NCBI RefSeq assembly: GCF_006494425.1
Contig: NZ_VHIV01000001.1
Location: 1,178,001-1,242,000 of the forward strand
Reading direction: 5' to 3'
Length of the DNA: 64,000 nucleotides
Source of the DNA: Bacillus dicomae
Lineage (GTDB): Bacteria > Bacillota > Bacilli > Bacillales > Bacillaceae_G
Shown here: positions 1-8,419 of the stretch, one piece after another
Position numbering within the stretch: the stretch's first letter is position 1
How the letters are laid out: every line of letters begins with the position of its first letter
Program-made: the position numbers and the translations under genes
The notes under the pieces: generated by a model
Database searches by the model: none
Seen by the model: only the letters and a program-made list of their open reading frames with translations
What the model was told of the DNA's origin: nothing

Positions 1-264
1 ATTGCAGGTCCGTATTCATTAAGACAAAAGGATTTATCTATAAAAATTACGGTAAAAGAGCATCATGAGTTAGATGGTATATTTAAGCAGATTAAAAATT
101 TAGGTATGCATGTGAAACGCGTAAAAATTAAAGATATAGATAGCGGGGCATTTCAGCAACTAGAGATGGTTATTTTAGCTCCAGAAGATTTATATACAAC
201 TGAGCTATATAGTTCACTAAAAGAGATAGATCGTGTTGTTTCAGTTGAAGTGGAGAGTAGATAA
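1..264 (+). CDS. MgtC/SapB family membrane protein, C-terminal part (5' end outside window)
   Basis: The reading frame is open from base 1 to a TAA at 262-264, so only the last 87 residues are visible. They form a soluble alpha/beta segment with no membrane span. It resembles the ACT-like C-terminal domain that follows the membrane part of MgtC/SapB proteins, which are linked to Mg2+ homeostasis; the acidic stretch near APEDLYTTELYSSL helps the match. The N-terminal membrane domain would lie upstream of the window. The family call rests on this partial domain only. A hairpin terminator follows directly. Confidence 0.55.
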   Translation: MAGPYSLRQKDLSIKITVKEHHELDGIFKQIKNLGMHVKRVKIKDIDSGAFQQLEMVILAPEDLYTTELYSSLKEIDRVVSVEVESR

Positions 265-273
265 TTGTAAGAA

Positions 274-304
274 AAAAGAGTGAAGTAAATTCACTCTTTT
301 TTTA
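274..304 (+). terminator. Intrinsic terminator after the MgtC-like gene
   Basis: A 10-bp stem (AAAAGAGTGA/TCACTCTTTT) with a 7-nt loop is followed by a T run, 9 nt after the stop codon. Confidence 0.8.
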
Positions 305-359
305 TTTGGTTTTTTAAGGAAATAAATTGATATAATGATTAGTAAACAAGGGGGAGAAA

Positions 360-884
360 ATGATGGATATACATATTAGAAGAGCGATAAAAGGTGATAT
401 AACGGGTATAGCAAAGGTACATGTTGATAGCTGGAAAACAACATACAAAGGGATATTCCCTGACGAAATTTTAGAAAATATAACATATGAGCAAAGAGAA
501 AAACAATGGAAAAACATTTTTCAACAAGAAGATAATCATCAATTTAGATTTGTAGCAGAGACGTTAGATGGAACAATAATCGGATTCATTGACGGGGGCG
601 TCGAAAGAAGCGGTGCATATAATTGTGATGGGGAATTGTATGCGATTTACATTTTACAAACGTATCAAGGAATGAAAATAGGCCAAAAGTTATTTCAAGC
701 GTTACTATCGGAATGTAGAATAAATGATATGCAATCACTTTTAGTTTGGGTCGTTACGAATAATCCTTCTAAAAAGTTTTATGAAAAATTTAATCCTGAA
801 AAAATTGATACGAAATTTTTAGAGAGAGTACAGGTAGAAGAGACAGCGTATTGTTGGAGAGATATAAATAATATTGTTATGTAA
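360..884 (+). CDS. GNAT family N-acetyltransferase
   Basis: This 174-residue protein has the GNAT fold. An N-terminal IRRAIKGDITGIAKVH segment precedes VDSWKTTYKGI, a combination common in the RimI-like acetyltransferases of Bacillus. The acetyl-CoA loop appears as YQGMKIGQKLF (about residues 101-111), a relaxed Q/RxxGxG/A motif. The substrate cannot be read from the sequence. A GGGGGAG ribosome binding site lies just upstream; ATG at 360 or 363 could be used. It is a single-gene unit closed by a hairpin. Confidence 0.85.
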   Translation: MMDIHIRRAIKGDITGIAKVHVDSWKTTYKGIFPDEILENITYEQREKQWKNIFQQEDNHQFRFVAETLDGTIIGFIDGGVERSGAYNCDGELYAIYILQTYQGMKIGQKLFQALLSECRINDMQSLLVWVVTNNPSKKFYEKFNPEKIDTKFLERVQVEETAYCWRDINNIVM

Positions 885-896
885 ACTTAGTGTTTG

Positions 897-929
897 AAAG
901 AGGTATACCAATCAAGGTATACCTCTTTT
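897..929 (+). terminator. Intrinsic terminator after the GNAT gene
   Basis: A 13-bp stem (AAAGAGGTATACC and its complement) with a short AATCAA-type loop and a trailing T-rich tract lies 13 nt after the stop. Confidence 0.8.
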
Positions 930-1052
930 GTTTAACTATTTTGGATGTATTACTAATGAAAAAAATGATATTCAATTAAATTCGTAAGATTATCCTTTAC
1001 TGCATCTTGTAACTACATTTTACTTTGCTGTAAAGAAACAAAAAACATTTTG

Positions 1053-2840
1053 TTATTCAATAATTCCAATTTCTAGAGCCTTTTGAACAGCTTCTTCTTT
1101 ATTACGGACTCCTAGCTTTGTATAAGCTGTGGAAGCATAATTTCTAACCGTACCATTCGATAAATATAACCTTGATGCTATGGTAGTGTATCGAAGTCCC
1201 TTTGCTACTAGCTGCAATATTTCTATCTCTCTAGCTGTTAGCTCATAAGCGTTTGCATTTGATTGTGGTGTCTCTTTTTGCTCATCAAACTTCTCAAATA
1301 TTTTGTGAGACATCCCCTGATCAATCAGTGTCCCACCTTTGTGTATAAGTCGGATCGTATTAGCTAGCTCCAACGTTTCAATAGATTTGAGTAAAAAACC
1401 ATCCGCACCGTTGCGAAGCGATTCCACCGCCTGTTCGGTATCCTGAAATGTTGTAAAAATCAATACGCGGATATGTGGCCATTGTTGCTTAATCTTTTTT
1501 GTTGCTTCGATTCCATCCATGTGCTGCATATCTAAATCCATAAGTATAACATGGGGTTGAAGGCGCCCACACAAATCGATGGCTTGATTGCCATCCTCAG
1601 CCAAACCGACTACATTTAAATCTTCATATCTATCGAGCAGTATACTCAAACTTTCTCGAACATACGGCTGGTCGTCTACAATCAACAAGCGAATAAGTCC
1701 ATCTTTCATTTCAGTTTGTCGCGGTATGGTACAAGTAACAAGCATACCTTCATCTGGCTTTGTATATACAGACAATTGACCTTGCAAATTCATTGCCCGC
1801 TCTTTCATCGCATTCATACCAAAGCCTTCCTGCCATTCTATATTTCCTTTTCCATTATCTTGAACTTCTAACCTCGTATATTGTTGTTCAAACTGCAATG
1901 AAACTATAATTTCAGTCCCTTGACCATGACGTACTGCATTTGTAAGAGATTCTTGTAAGCAGCGAATGAAAGCAATCTTCGCTTGCCGAGACAGTTGATA
2001 TTCCTCTCCGAATGTCCTAAAAATTACATTTACCTGAGCGTGCTCCTGAAATTCGGCTCCAAGATTTTGTAGAGATTGAATTAAGGAGGTCGATTGACAC
2101 GGAGAATCCATTTGGTGTAGGTAACCTCTCACGTCCTCTATGCTTTTACGTCCCATTTCAAGCAGAGAATCTAACCTCTGAATACCCATTTCAGTAGCAA
2201 GCTCGGTGCGTAAAGTTTCCATTCCCATAATAATAGAAGTATAAGCGTGACCAACTGTATCATGAAGCTCGCTCGATAGCCTGTTCCGTTCTTCTGCCAG
2301 TGTAATGCGTTCAATCTGAGACATATATTGCTCAAGTACTGTGTTTTGTTTACGAATTGCTTCATTTTGCTCATGATTGACGATTAATAAATGAAAGGCG
2401 AATCCCATTACATAAGCGAATCCATAATAGATGACCATAACCCAATAGCTATTACTTGGCGCAACCGCATAGAAAATTCCAGTGGTTATAAAAACTGTTG
2501 TTGGAGCTGTCCAATAATAGGACAAATGCTTACTATTTGCTGCGATAAGAAACACTGATATAAGAAAAATATTATAAGCCTCTGGAAATAAAGAGGTTAA
2601 ATATATACATAGTCCACCATAAAGCAATATTTCTGTGAATAAATAATATTTATAATTGAATAGTAAGGCTACCCATGGAACAGAGAAGGCAATAATTTCC
2701 CATAGAATAATAATCCAAAGTGGTAATGTCAAACCATCCTGAAAATTTAATGTAGCTAGAATGATAGACACACTAGCAAGTAGACGGATTCCTAACATAA
2801 TCCAATCATACCAAAACCAATATTTAACCATATCAAACAA
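1053..2840 (-). CDS. Fused sensor histidine kinase and LuxR-type response regulator
   Basis: One uninterrupted 595-codon frame carries a whole two-component pair. Residues 1-155 hold about five or six membrane helices. A HisKA_3 dimerisation domain follows, with phospho-acceptor His193 in SSELHDTVGH. The ATPase N-box (ESLTNAVRHG, ~297-306) and G-box (DNGKG, ~328-332) come next. Residues ~383-500 are a receiver domain with D389/D390, phospho-acceptor D435 (VILMD) and K485. A NarL/LuxR helix-turn-helix begins at LTAREIEIL (~534). DesK/LiaS-type kinases and their regulators are normally separate neighbouring genes; here they join at about residues 375-384 without a spacer. The sensor-domain gene just upstream on the same strand is a likely partner. 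Confidence 0.9.
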   Translation of the reverse strand: MFDMVKYWFWYDWIMLGIRLLASVSIILATLNFQDGLTLPLWIIILWEIIAFSVPWVALLFNYKYYLFTEILLYGGLCIYLTSLFPEAYNIFLISVFLIAANSKHLSYYWTAPTTVFITTGIFYAVAPSNSYWVMVIYYGFAYVMGFAFHLLIVNHEQNEAIRKQNTVLEQYMSQIERITLAEERNRLSSELHDTVGHAYTSIIMGMETLRTELATEMGIQRLDSLLEMGRKSIEDVRGYLHQMDSPCQSTSLIQSLQNLGAEFQEHAQVNVIFRTFGEEYQLSRQAKIAFIRCLQESLTNAVRHGQGTEIIVSLQFEQQYTRLEVQDNGKGNIEWQEGFGMNAMKERAMNLQGQLSVYTKPDEGMLVTCTIPRQTEMKDGLIRLLIVDDQPYVRESLSILLDRYEDLNVVGLAEDGNQAIDLCGRLQPHVILMDLDMQHMDGIEATKKIKQQWPHIRVLIFTTFQDTEQAVESLRNGADGFLLKSIETLELANTIRLIHKGGTLIDQGMSHKIFEKFDEQKETPQSNANAYELTAREIEILQLVAKGLRYTTIASRLYLSNGTVRNYASTAYTKLGVRNKEEAVQKALEIGIIE

Positions 2841-2955
2841 GTCATTTACCCCCTAAATAGCCTACCTTTTTACTTCCTATATTATAATTTAATCCTTCCT
2901 GCCTTATTATACTTTTTATTTTAAAACTGCGATACTACTCACAGACTGCAAATTT

Positions 2956-3543
2956 CTATTGATTTAGTTGCTGAATCATACTACGTGTATAGCCTCCAAT
3001 TTTCTTTGTCAAACCATCTACTATTCTAATACTTATGGCGGTAAATACTATACCCATAAACATTGCAAAGAGTGACTTGGCAAAAGTATCTATCTGTATG
3101 AATATAATGTTCATTTCGATGTATCGATATAGTAGTGGTGCCAACAGCAACATAAGTGGCATTACATAAAAAATGGTTGCACTAATGAGACTAATAATGC
3201 CAATCGCAAATTTCTGCATTAACCAATAGACAGCAGACCAAGTGTGACGATCTGTAAGCACTAATTTCATCTGAGCCCAGTTCGATGAATCTATTGTTAT
3301 ACTTCTATTGTAAGAGTCTGTTGAAACATCTGTATAAATTTTCGTCTGTATGCGCTCGAATTGGATAAAGGGTGTGGTAGTCTGTAGTACGCGTATAACT
3401 AGTGGAATCCCAACTACCGTAAATGAAAGGGTTAAACTGAATAGCAGAGCTATTAAATAAAAACAAAAATAAAACAATCCTGTAACGAAAGTTAGCAATA
3501 AAAAATAACCATTCTGAATGAATCTTGATTTCATAAAGTTCAT
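2956..3543 (-). CDS. Free-standing membrane sensor-domain protein (PF13796-like)
   Basis: This 195-residue protein has two N-terminal hydrophobic helices (FLLLTFVTGLFYFCFYLIAL and the next one, including VVGIPLVIR). An extracytoplasmic or interfacial segment follows at ~60-105, then two more helices at ~110-175. The layout and the GIPLVIRVLQ turn resemble the 'putative sensor' domain (PF13796) normally fused to the N-terminus of HisKA_3 kinases. It lies 115 bp upstream of, and is co-directional with, the kinase-regulator fusion, so it may supply its signal-sensing part. This role is inference from domain type and position. Confidence 0.6.
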   Translation of the reverse strand: MNFMKSRFIQNGYFLLLTFVTGLFYFCFYLIALLFSLTLSFTVVGIPLVIRVLQTTTPFIQFERIQTKIYTDVSTDSYNRSITIDSSNWAQMKLVLTDRHTWSAVYWLMQKFAIGIISLISATIFYVMPLMLLLAPLLYRYIEMNIIFIQIDTFAKSLFAMFMGIVFTAISIRIVDGLTKKIGGYTRSMIQQLNQ

Positions 3544-3690
3544 CGCTCCTATCTATGTAATAACCGAATCATACTGCCTTTTTTGTCATTCTCACTAGTG
3601 TAAAAGTGTCATATGACATTTCTAAATGATGCTGAAAAGGGGAGAGCAACCTACTTCTGGTTAAAAAAGTTGCTTTTATTAATCCTCCAC

Positions 3691-3732
3691 AAAACAATCC
3701 CGTTATTGCATCTGCAATAACGGGATTGTTTT
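3691..3732 (-). terminator. Strong terminator of the esterase gene
   Basis: A nearly perfect 20-bp stem (arm AAAACAATCCCGTTATTGCA) with a 2-nt loop ends 7 nt before the esterase stop codon. T-rich sequence occurs on both sides, so it may also act in the other direction. Confidence 0.85.
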
Positions 3733-3738
3733 GTACTT

Positions 3739-5076
3739 TTATTTAATATGAGATGGACTTGTTTTTCGAATATGAAAAATAATATCAAATTGCTCAAGCA
3801 ATGAAGTATCAAAGTATAATGAACCGTTCGGGAGGATTTGTCCCCCTATACTTAGTAATGGTCTTTTTGCTTTAACCCATTTCTCGGCTTGACCTTTAAG
3901 GTGACGGTTATCCAACAAAAACATATTATATGGTACTTTTCCAAGGGTATAATTAAAACTAGTTACATCTTGTGGAATCGTATCTGTTGTAATCTTACCT
4001 CCGGTGGAAGGATTATATTCGCTGTATAAGGTAAAATTCCCCTCCGTAGTTGTACTACCAATTGTGGCATAATTATTGTTTAAACGTTCCTTCAAAAACT
4101 GCCCCGCAACATAAGGGTATAATTTCTCATCGATAATTCCTTTAGCTATATGAATATTGTGTCCCCATACCATCGTTTTACCACCAAATGACTCTTGTGC
4201 CCACATTGCATGATCGGCCAAGTATTGCTCATGTAGTTTTATTATACTTGGATAGTCGTTAAGAAGTAGCATTGTGGTAAATTTCTCTATTGCACTTGCT
4301 GTTGCTTTCACCCAGATGTACTCGGATGGAATTATTTCTGTTTTGGTTTGCTCATTCTCATCTTGTAGTAATCGGACTACTCTCTCAGCGTTTGCTTTGA
4401 ACTTCACTTTCATTTCAGGAGCAAGTTTCATATATTCCTGTATATTTCCAGTAAAAGACGACAATTCTTTATAATTTTCTTCTACTTCTGCCAGCAAATC
4501 TGGTCGATGCAGCCTTACGTAATCAATTACTTTATTAAAGCTACCTTGGTCCAATGCCTTTAAGTCGAGCCCAATAAATTGGATCTTTTTTTTATTGGAT
4601 GGATTAGCATTATAATCTTTCATCCACTCAATCATGGCTATAATTTCATCAGTAGGATATAACAAGTTTAAAAATTCCCTAGGGTTTCCTTTTCCTGTTT
4701 GGATATATTCATTTAGCTTTAAGCCATTTCCCCAATCTTCTTCCATTGCGAAATTTGTAAAGCCCATCTCAGTAACCAAATATTTCACAAGGCGAAACTT
4801 CATAGTGAAAATTTCAGAGCTTCCATGAGTATTCTCTCCTAATCCTACATATTGCGCGCTCCCAATCATTTTCTTAAGTGGTTTTAAATCCTCAAATGAT
4901 TTTGACGGCTCTATCGTTTTTAACGAGTAGGCCTGTGATTGTATTGATTTAACTATATTTTTTTGGATTGATTGACCTGAATTTTCGACTGCTGTCGTTT
5001 GAGCGTTTCCTACTTCCACACATCCTGTGACTAATAAAGCTGTACTAACCATTGCAATGATTTTTTTCTTATTCAT
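3739..5076 (-). CDS. Erythromycin-esterase-family lipoprotein
   Basis: The 445-residue protein starts at ATG 5076, preceded by GAGGTGG at the right distance; an in-frame GTG 9 nt further up lies inside that ribosome binding site. The N-terminus is a lipoprotein signal with lipobox VTGC. The body matches the Ere/YbfO-type family: GENTHGSSE is the conserved motif with the catalytic histidine, and KFRLVKYLV, EEDWGNG and MVWGHNIHIAKG follow it. Ere enzymes hydrolyse the macrolide lactone, but B. cereus group members of this family have been reported to differ in activity, so macrolide resistance should not be assumed. Confidence 0.85.
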   Translation of the reverse strand: MNKKKIIAMVSTALLVTGCVEVGNAQTTAVENSGQSIQKNIVKSIQSQAYSLKTIEPSKSFEDLKPLKKMIGSAQYVGLGENTHGSSEIFTMKFRLVKYLVTEMGFTNFAMEEDWGNGLKLNEYIQTGKGNPREFLNLLYPTDEIIAMIEWMKDYNANPSNKKKIQFIGLDLKALDQGSFNKVIDYVRLHRPDLLAEVEENYKELSSFTGNIQEYMKLAPEMKVKFKANAERVVRLLQDENEQTKTEIIPSEYIWVKATASAIEKFTTMLLLNDYPSIIKLHEQYLADHAMWAQESFGGKTMVWGHNIHIAKGIIDEKLYPYVAGQFLKERLNNNYATIGSTTTEGNFTLYSEYNPSTGGKITTDTIPQDVTSFNYTLGKVPYNMFLLDNRHLKGQAEKWVKAKRPLLSIGGQILPNGSLYFDTSLLEQFDIIFHIRKTSPSHIK

Positions 5077-5328
5077 CTCTGCCACCTCAATTGAATTGTT
5101 TTTAAAAGCAAGATTAATTCATGTACTTGCACGAATCAATTGCCGTAATTCAATTGTTATCTATGCCATATCATATTTTCTAGTTACATATTGTCATAAG
5201 ATTAATTGACACAGGTCATAGGCTAATCATTACACTTTTGTACTACCGGCTATGACAACTTATAAATAATAATTACATTGTTGAGTCGCAAGTAAGACTA
5301 GATTATAAATTTAGGAGGGATTTTAAAG

Positions 5329-5379
5329 ATGAATGAATCTGCATGCCAAAATATTTTTATTTTAAGTTGTGTCTGTTGA
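5329..5379 (+). CDS. Possible 16-residue leader peptide
   Basis: An AGGAGGGA ribosome binding site (5313-5320) stands 8 nt before ATG 5329. The frame encodes only 16 residues, MNESACQNIFILSCVC, with three cysteines, and ends in TGA at 5377-5379. It lies 56 nt upstream of the CPBP protease gene. It could be a regulatory leader peptide or the relic of a lost gene. The strong ribosome binding site is seen; the function is inference. Confidence 0.35.
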   Translation: MNESACQNIFILSCVC

Positions 5380-5435
5380 AATGACAGGAAGTAAATTCGA
5401 TAAACAAATGAATAAAAGGGGAAGGGCGGATTACA

Positions 5436-6314
5436 ATGATATTACACGCAGAATCATCCCATAATAAGGATAAGATCCAACGTGCTAAAATAGGACTTCA
5501 ACTCTTTCTGAGTATCTTAATCATTACTTCTATCATCTTAAATGTAGTAGTAATAATTACTAAAAGTATGCCGCTTATTGTGGTATATATGTTTATCCCA
5601 GCATTTTCTTCTATTTTAACCCGCATAATACTGAAAGAAGGGTTTAAAGATGTATCTTTTAGTCTAGATAACTTAAAGATATGGAAGGGGGTTGGTTTTG
5701 CTCTGCTAATACCTATGATGATTTGTGGAATTACTTATTCTGTCGCTTGGTTGAGCGGAATTGCGAAGTTTCAGCATCCCGAAGGTGGTATGTTAGAACC
5801 AATCTACAATATACTTGGACTTCAGTATATACCGGCGCCATTCAGTTTCATTTATCTAGTAATATTGAGCGGTATTTTAGGAAGTTTGCTTAACTTAATC
5901 CCAGTTTTGGGAGAAGAAATGGGTTGGCGAGGTTACATGCTTACAAGGCTAGTCGATGCAGAGTTTTCACGCCCCATCCTTATTAGTGGATTGATTTGGG
6001 CAACGTGGCATGTTCCAATTGTTATTGCTGGTCTATATGTAGAGGGACCATCTACCTTTCTCTCAGTACTTGGTATCTATTTTTGTATTGTGCCATTCGG
6101 TTATATTACAGCTTATTTACGACTTATTACAGGTAGCGTTTGGCCTTCGGTTATTATCCATACTACTTGGAATGCCATTATTCAAGGACCTTTTGCACGT
6201 GCAAGTACAGGGTATCAAACTGAGATTTGGATTGGAGAATCTGGCTTGATAACCGCTATAATTATCTTGATTACTGCAATAATTATGTCTCGAATAGTAA
6301 ATTTCACCAAATAG
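5436..6314 (+). CDS. CPBP family intramembrane glutamic protease
   Basis: This 292-residue membrane protein has about eight helices. It carries the CPBP (CAAX protease and bacteriocin-processing, Abi) motifs: GEEMGWRGYML (E160, E161, R165), the second motif WATWHVP (H192) and the third motif IIHTTWNAI (~H242, N246). All catalytic residues are present, so it is probably an active membrane protease. In Gram-positives such proteins act in bacteriocin self-immunity or protein maturation; no bacteriocin gene is visible nearby. GGGGAAGGGCGG upstream of ATG 5436 supplies the ribosome binding site. Confidence 0.88.
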   Translation: MILHAESSHNKDKIQRAKIGLQLFLSILIITSIILNVVVIITKSMPLIVVYMFIPAFSSILTRIILKEGFKDVSFSLDNLKIWKGVGFALLIPMMICGITYSVAWLSGIAKFQHPEGGMLEPIYNILGLQYIPAPFSFIYLVILSGILGSLLNLIPVLGEEMGWRGYMLTRLVDAEFSRPILISGLIWATWHVPIVIAGLYVEGPSTFLSVLGIYFCIVPFGYITAYLRLITGSVWPSVIIHTTWNAIIQGPFARASTGYQTEIWIGESGLITAIIILITAIIMSRIVNFTK

Positions 6315-6448
6315 CATACGGATGTGTTTTAAATTCAATTAGTGAAATATGAAAAGGTGAAATAAGATGCTCCTAAAAATATAGTTAACTCATGCATAAA
6401 TATCATAATTAGGCACATGTTATATACAAATATAATGGAGGTGCAATT

Positions 6449-6667
6449 ATGAATATTCAAAGATACGAAAGTAATACAAATGAAATTCTTATTTCTGCTG
6501 CTACAAGTGCTATTGAACAAATGAAGTATGAAATTGCTCGTGAACTTGGAGTCACACTTGGACCGGATACATCATCACGTGCAAATGGTTCTGTCGGTGG
6601 AGAGATTACAAAACGTTTAGTTCGAATGGCTGAAGAACAATTAACAGGACAATATAAGTTACACTAA
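6449..6667 (+). CDS. Alpha/beta-type small acid-soluble spore protein
   Basis: The 72-residue protein has both SASP signatures: [10 protein letters not shown], the region cut by the germination protease GPR, and [15 protein letters not shown], the DNA-binding helix motif. These proteins coat forespore DNA and protect it from UV and heat, then serve as an amino-acid store at germination. The N-terminus ([15 protein letters not shown]) is longer and less typical than in the second copy at 7974. TGGAGGTGC precedes ATG 6449. Forespore (sigma-G) expression is expected for the family. Confidence 0.95.
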   Translation: MNIQRYESNTNEILISAATSAIEQMKYEIARELGVTLGPDTSSRANGSVGGEITKRLVRMAEEQLTGQYKLH

Positions 6668-6682
6668 AATAAAGAAGTAAAC

Positions 6683-6714
6683 AAAAAGAATCCATGTATA
6701 AGTGGATTCTTTTT
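6683..6714 (+). terminator. Intrinsic terminator of the first SASP gene
   Basis: A stem AAAAAGAATCCA pairs with TGGATTCTTTTT across a short loop, 16 nt after the stop; a T-rich tail follows. Confidence 0.85.
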
Positions 6715-7016
6715 CCTTTAATTTACGTATATCTTAAAAATGAGTTTATTAATTTGAAAAATGGATCCTGAAATTCATTTGTAAGACGTTGTATTCACAA
6801 GGATAATACGATTAGTATAGAAAGACTTCGGACGTTGCAAAATTAAAATTAGAGCTGTTAAAAATCTGTTAATAGTTTTATCATTTTTAACTGATTTCAC
6901 CCCTATGATAAAAGGGTTTTGTATATATAAGCTTTGTGGGTACTTTTAATTAAGGTTTATTTCAAAGCTATATTACATTAGTAAAATGGAGAGAGCTGTA
7001 ATTGCCTCTTCTTTTT
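6715..7016. other. Gene-free stretch between the SASP terminator and a gene relic
   Basis: No reading frame with a ribosome binding site is visible on either strand. The base composition is AT-rich. A short CACCCCTATGATAAAAGGG segment near 6899 can form a weak hairpin, but it lacks a clear T run in the right place. Confidence 0.5.
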
Positions 7017-7261
7017 TTATTTTTTAAATTTCTCATTCTTTTCTTTCATGGCTTTTAAACTTTCATTATGCTTATTAGTAAATTTATATAGGTAAAATCT
7101 ATTTTTATGAAAATTAGGGGCTTCAACAAACTTTTTCTGCATATATGCAAGTGAAATCCCATACCCACAAGTTTTTTATCAATCTGTTCACTAGGCTTTT
7201 TGAATTTTCCCTCATCAAAGTCAGCATTAACGCTTCTTAGAAAATTAAGTAGTAATAGCAA
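7017..7261 (-). pseudogene. Frameshifted remnant of an unknown gene
   Basis: Reading leftward, one frame gives a plausible protein segment (ADFDEGKFKKPSEQIDKKLV) that breaks near 7155-7165. A second frame continues with SLAYMQKKFVEAPNFHKNR and ends in a lysine-rich tail (KAMKEKNEKFKK) with a TAA at 7017-7019. The pieces read like one charged protein split by at least one indel. A third frame near 7262-7300 may add its N-terminus. No ribosome binding site or start fits the whole. The family is not recognised. Confidence 0.4.
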
Positions 7262-7380
7262 GAAGAACCGATTATATCAAGCATTTTGAGAGCTCGGAAG
7301 AGTAATTCGAACAATCTTTCTTCTTCAGTATATTTCAGATATGAAATTCTGATAGTGTTCATATAAAGAGGAGGGCAAGT

Positions 7381-7849
7381 ATGAAGCATGCGAAACATAC
7401 AACAATACAAAGTTTTTTAAATTGTTATTAAAGAGAAACAGGAAGTGGAGAATGGATTATTGAAGGAACTAGAGAGTGGTCTTGAAGGAACTAAATACAC
7501 AGCAATTGGTGAAGTATTAGAAAAGTTTCCAGGTTTTGATTTTATTTGTGATCCAGCGCTTATTACATTAAATTACGGAGCAGAAGAATCTGGTTTTGAA
7601 GTGATTATACGAGAAAATCCTTTTTATAGCGAACGTGCAAATGACGCTACATTAATTGCTGGACTAGTTCAAGATGCTATACCTGAAGAACGTACTCGTT
7701 TATCGAATATTATTCATCGACTAGCAGAATTAGAAAGTAGAAGCTGCGAAGAAGTAAGTTTAGAATGGTTTGGACATAATGCGAAAGATATATTAAAAGA
7801 AGAAATAAAAGTATTAACAAATAGAAATTTAGAAGTAGTAACTTCTTAA
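7381..7849 (+). pseudogene. Hypothetical protein gene split by a single-base frameshift
   Basis: A very strong GAGGAGGG ribosome binding site precedes ATG 7381, but that frame ends after 16 codons at 7429-7431. A second frame, open from GTG 7445 to TAA 7849 (134 residues), has no good ribosome binding site. Removing one base near the TTTTTTAAA run (7413-7421) joins the two as ...IQSFL-IVIKEKQEVENGLLKEL..., a natural continuation. The 134-residue part contains an acidic segment around DPALITLNYGAEESGFEVIIRENPF and is of unknown function. It is a recent inactivation or a sequencing error; if real, the second frame might still be made at low level. Confidence 0.6.
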
Positions 7850-7973
7850 TATAAAATGATGTAAGAGTCTCTCATTGTAGAGATTTTTTTTAATAATATT
7901 AATAACCAAAATTTACCATGTATTTAAATTGAAATTTAACACAATTTATATATAAATAAGGAGGTGATTGGTA

Positions 7974-8180
7974 ATGGCTAGAAATCGTAATTCTAATCAA
8001 TTAGCATCACATGGAGCACAAGCAGCTTTAGATCAAATGAAATATGAAATTGCACAAGAGTTTGGTGTACAACTTGGAGCTGACACTTCTTCACGTGCAA
8101 ACGGTTCTGTAGGCGGTGAAATTACAAAACGTCTAGTAGCGATGGCAGAACAACAACTTGGTGGCGGATATACTCGCTAA
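7974..8180 (+). CDS. Alpha/beta-type small acid-soluble spore protein
   Basis: The 68-residue protein is a canonical alpha/beta [14 protein letters not shown] (GPR cleavage region) and [15 protein letters not shown] are both present. The start is ATG 7974, eight nucleotides after AAGGAGGTG; an in-frame TTG two codons upstream lies too close to that site. It protects spore DNA and supplies amino acids on germination. It is closely related to the copy at 6449 but has a shorter, more typical N-terminus. A hairpin terminator follows. Confidence 0.96.
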   Translation: MARNRNSNQLASHGAQAALDQMKYEIAQEFGVQLGADTSSRANGSVGGEITKRLVAMAEQQLGGGYTR

Positions 8181-8197
8181 TTGTAGAAGGTTATAGG

Positions 8198-8231
8198 AGA
8201 AAGGGAGGATTCTTCCTTTCTTTTTTTTTTT
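8198..8231 (+). terminator. Intrinsic terminator of the second SASP gene
   Basis: The stem AGAAAGGGAGGA pairs with TTCCTTTCT and runs into a stretch of more than ten T residues. Confidence 0.85.
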
Positions 8232-8334
8232 CAATTAATTGGTATGAATATATTACGAACTGGATTCAAAGAATAGGAATAATACTATATTTTCCCCAAT
8301 TTCTTTTGTTGTAAATGGGAAGTAGTAAAGATGT

Positions 8335-8378
8335 AATAGCCCTGGTGGAATGAACAATTACGTTCCAGCAGGGCTATT
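8335..8378 (+). promoter_or_regulatory. Long leader hairpin or operator upstream of the MFS gene
   Basis: AATAGCCCTGGTGGAA (8335-8350) and TTCCAGCAGGGCTATT (8363-8378) are inverted copies with one mismatch and a 12-nt loop. There is no T run after it, so it is not a normal terminator. It ends 41 nt before the MFS start codon and could be an operator or an mRNA control structure. The stem is seen; the role is inferred. Confidence 0.45.
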
Positions 8379-8419
8379 ATATGGTAAGAAATATACGATG
8401 AAAGGGTTCCGAAGCCAAC

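Noticed and set aside
7413-7420. T TTT TTA slippery heptamer that could give -1 programmed frameshifting
   Set aside because: The downstream open frame lies at +1 from the start frame, so a -1 shift would not join them; a simple indel is a better reading.
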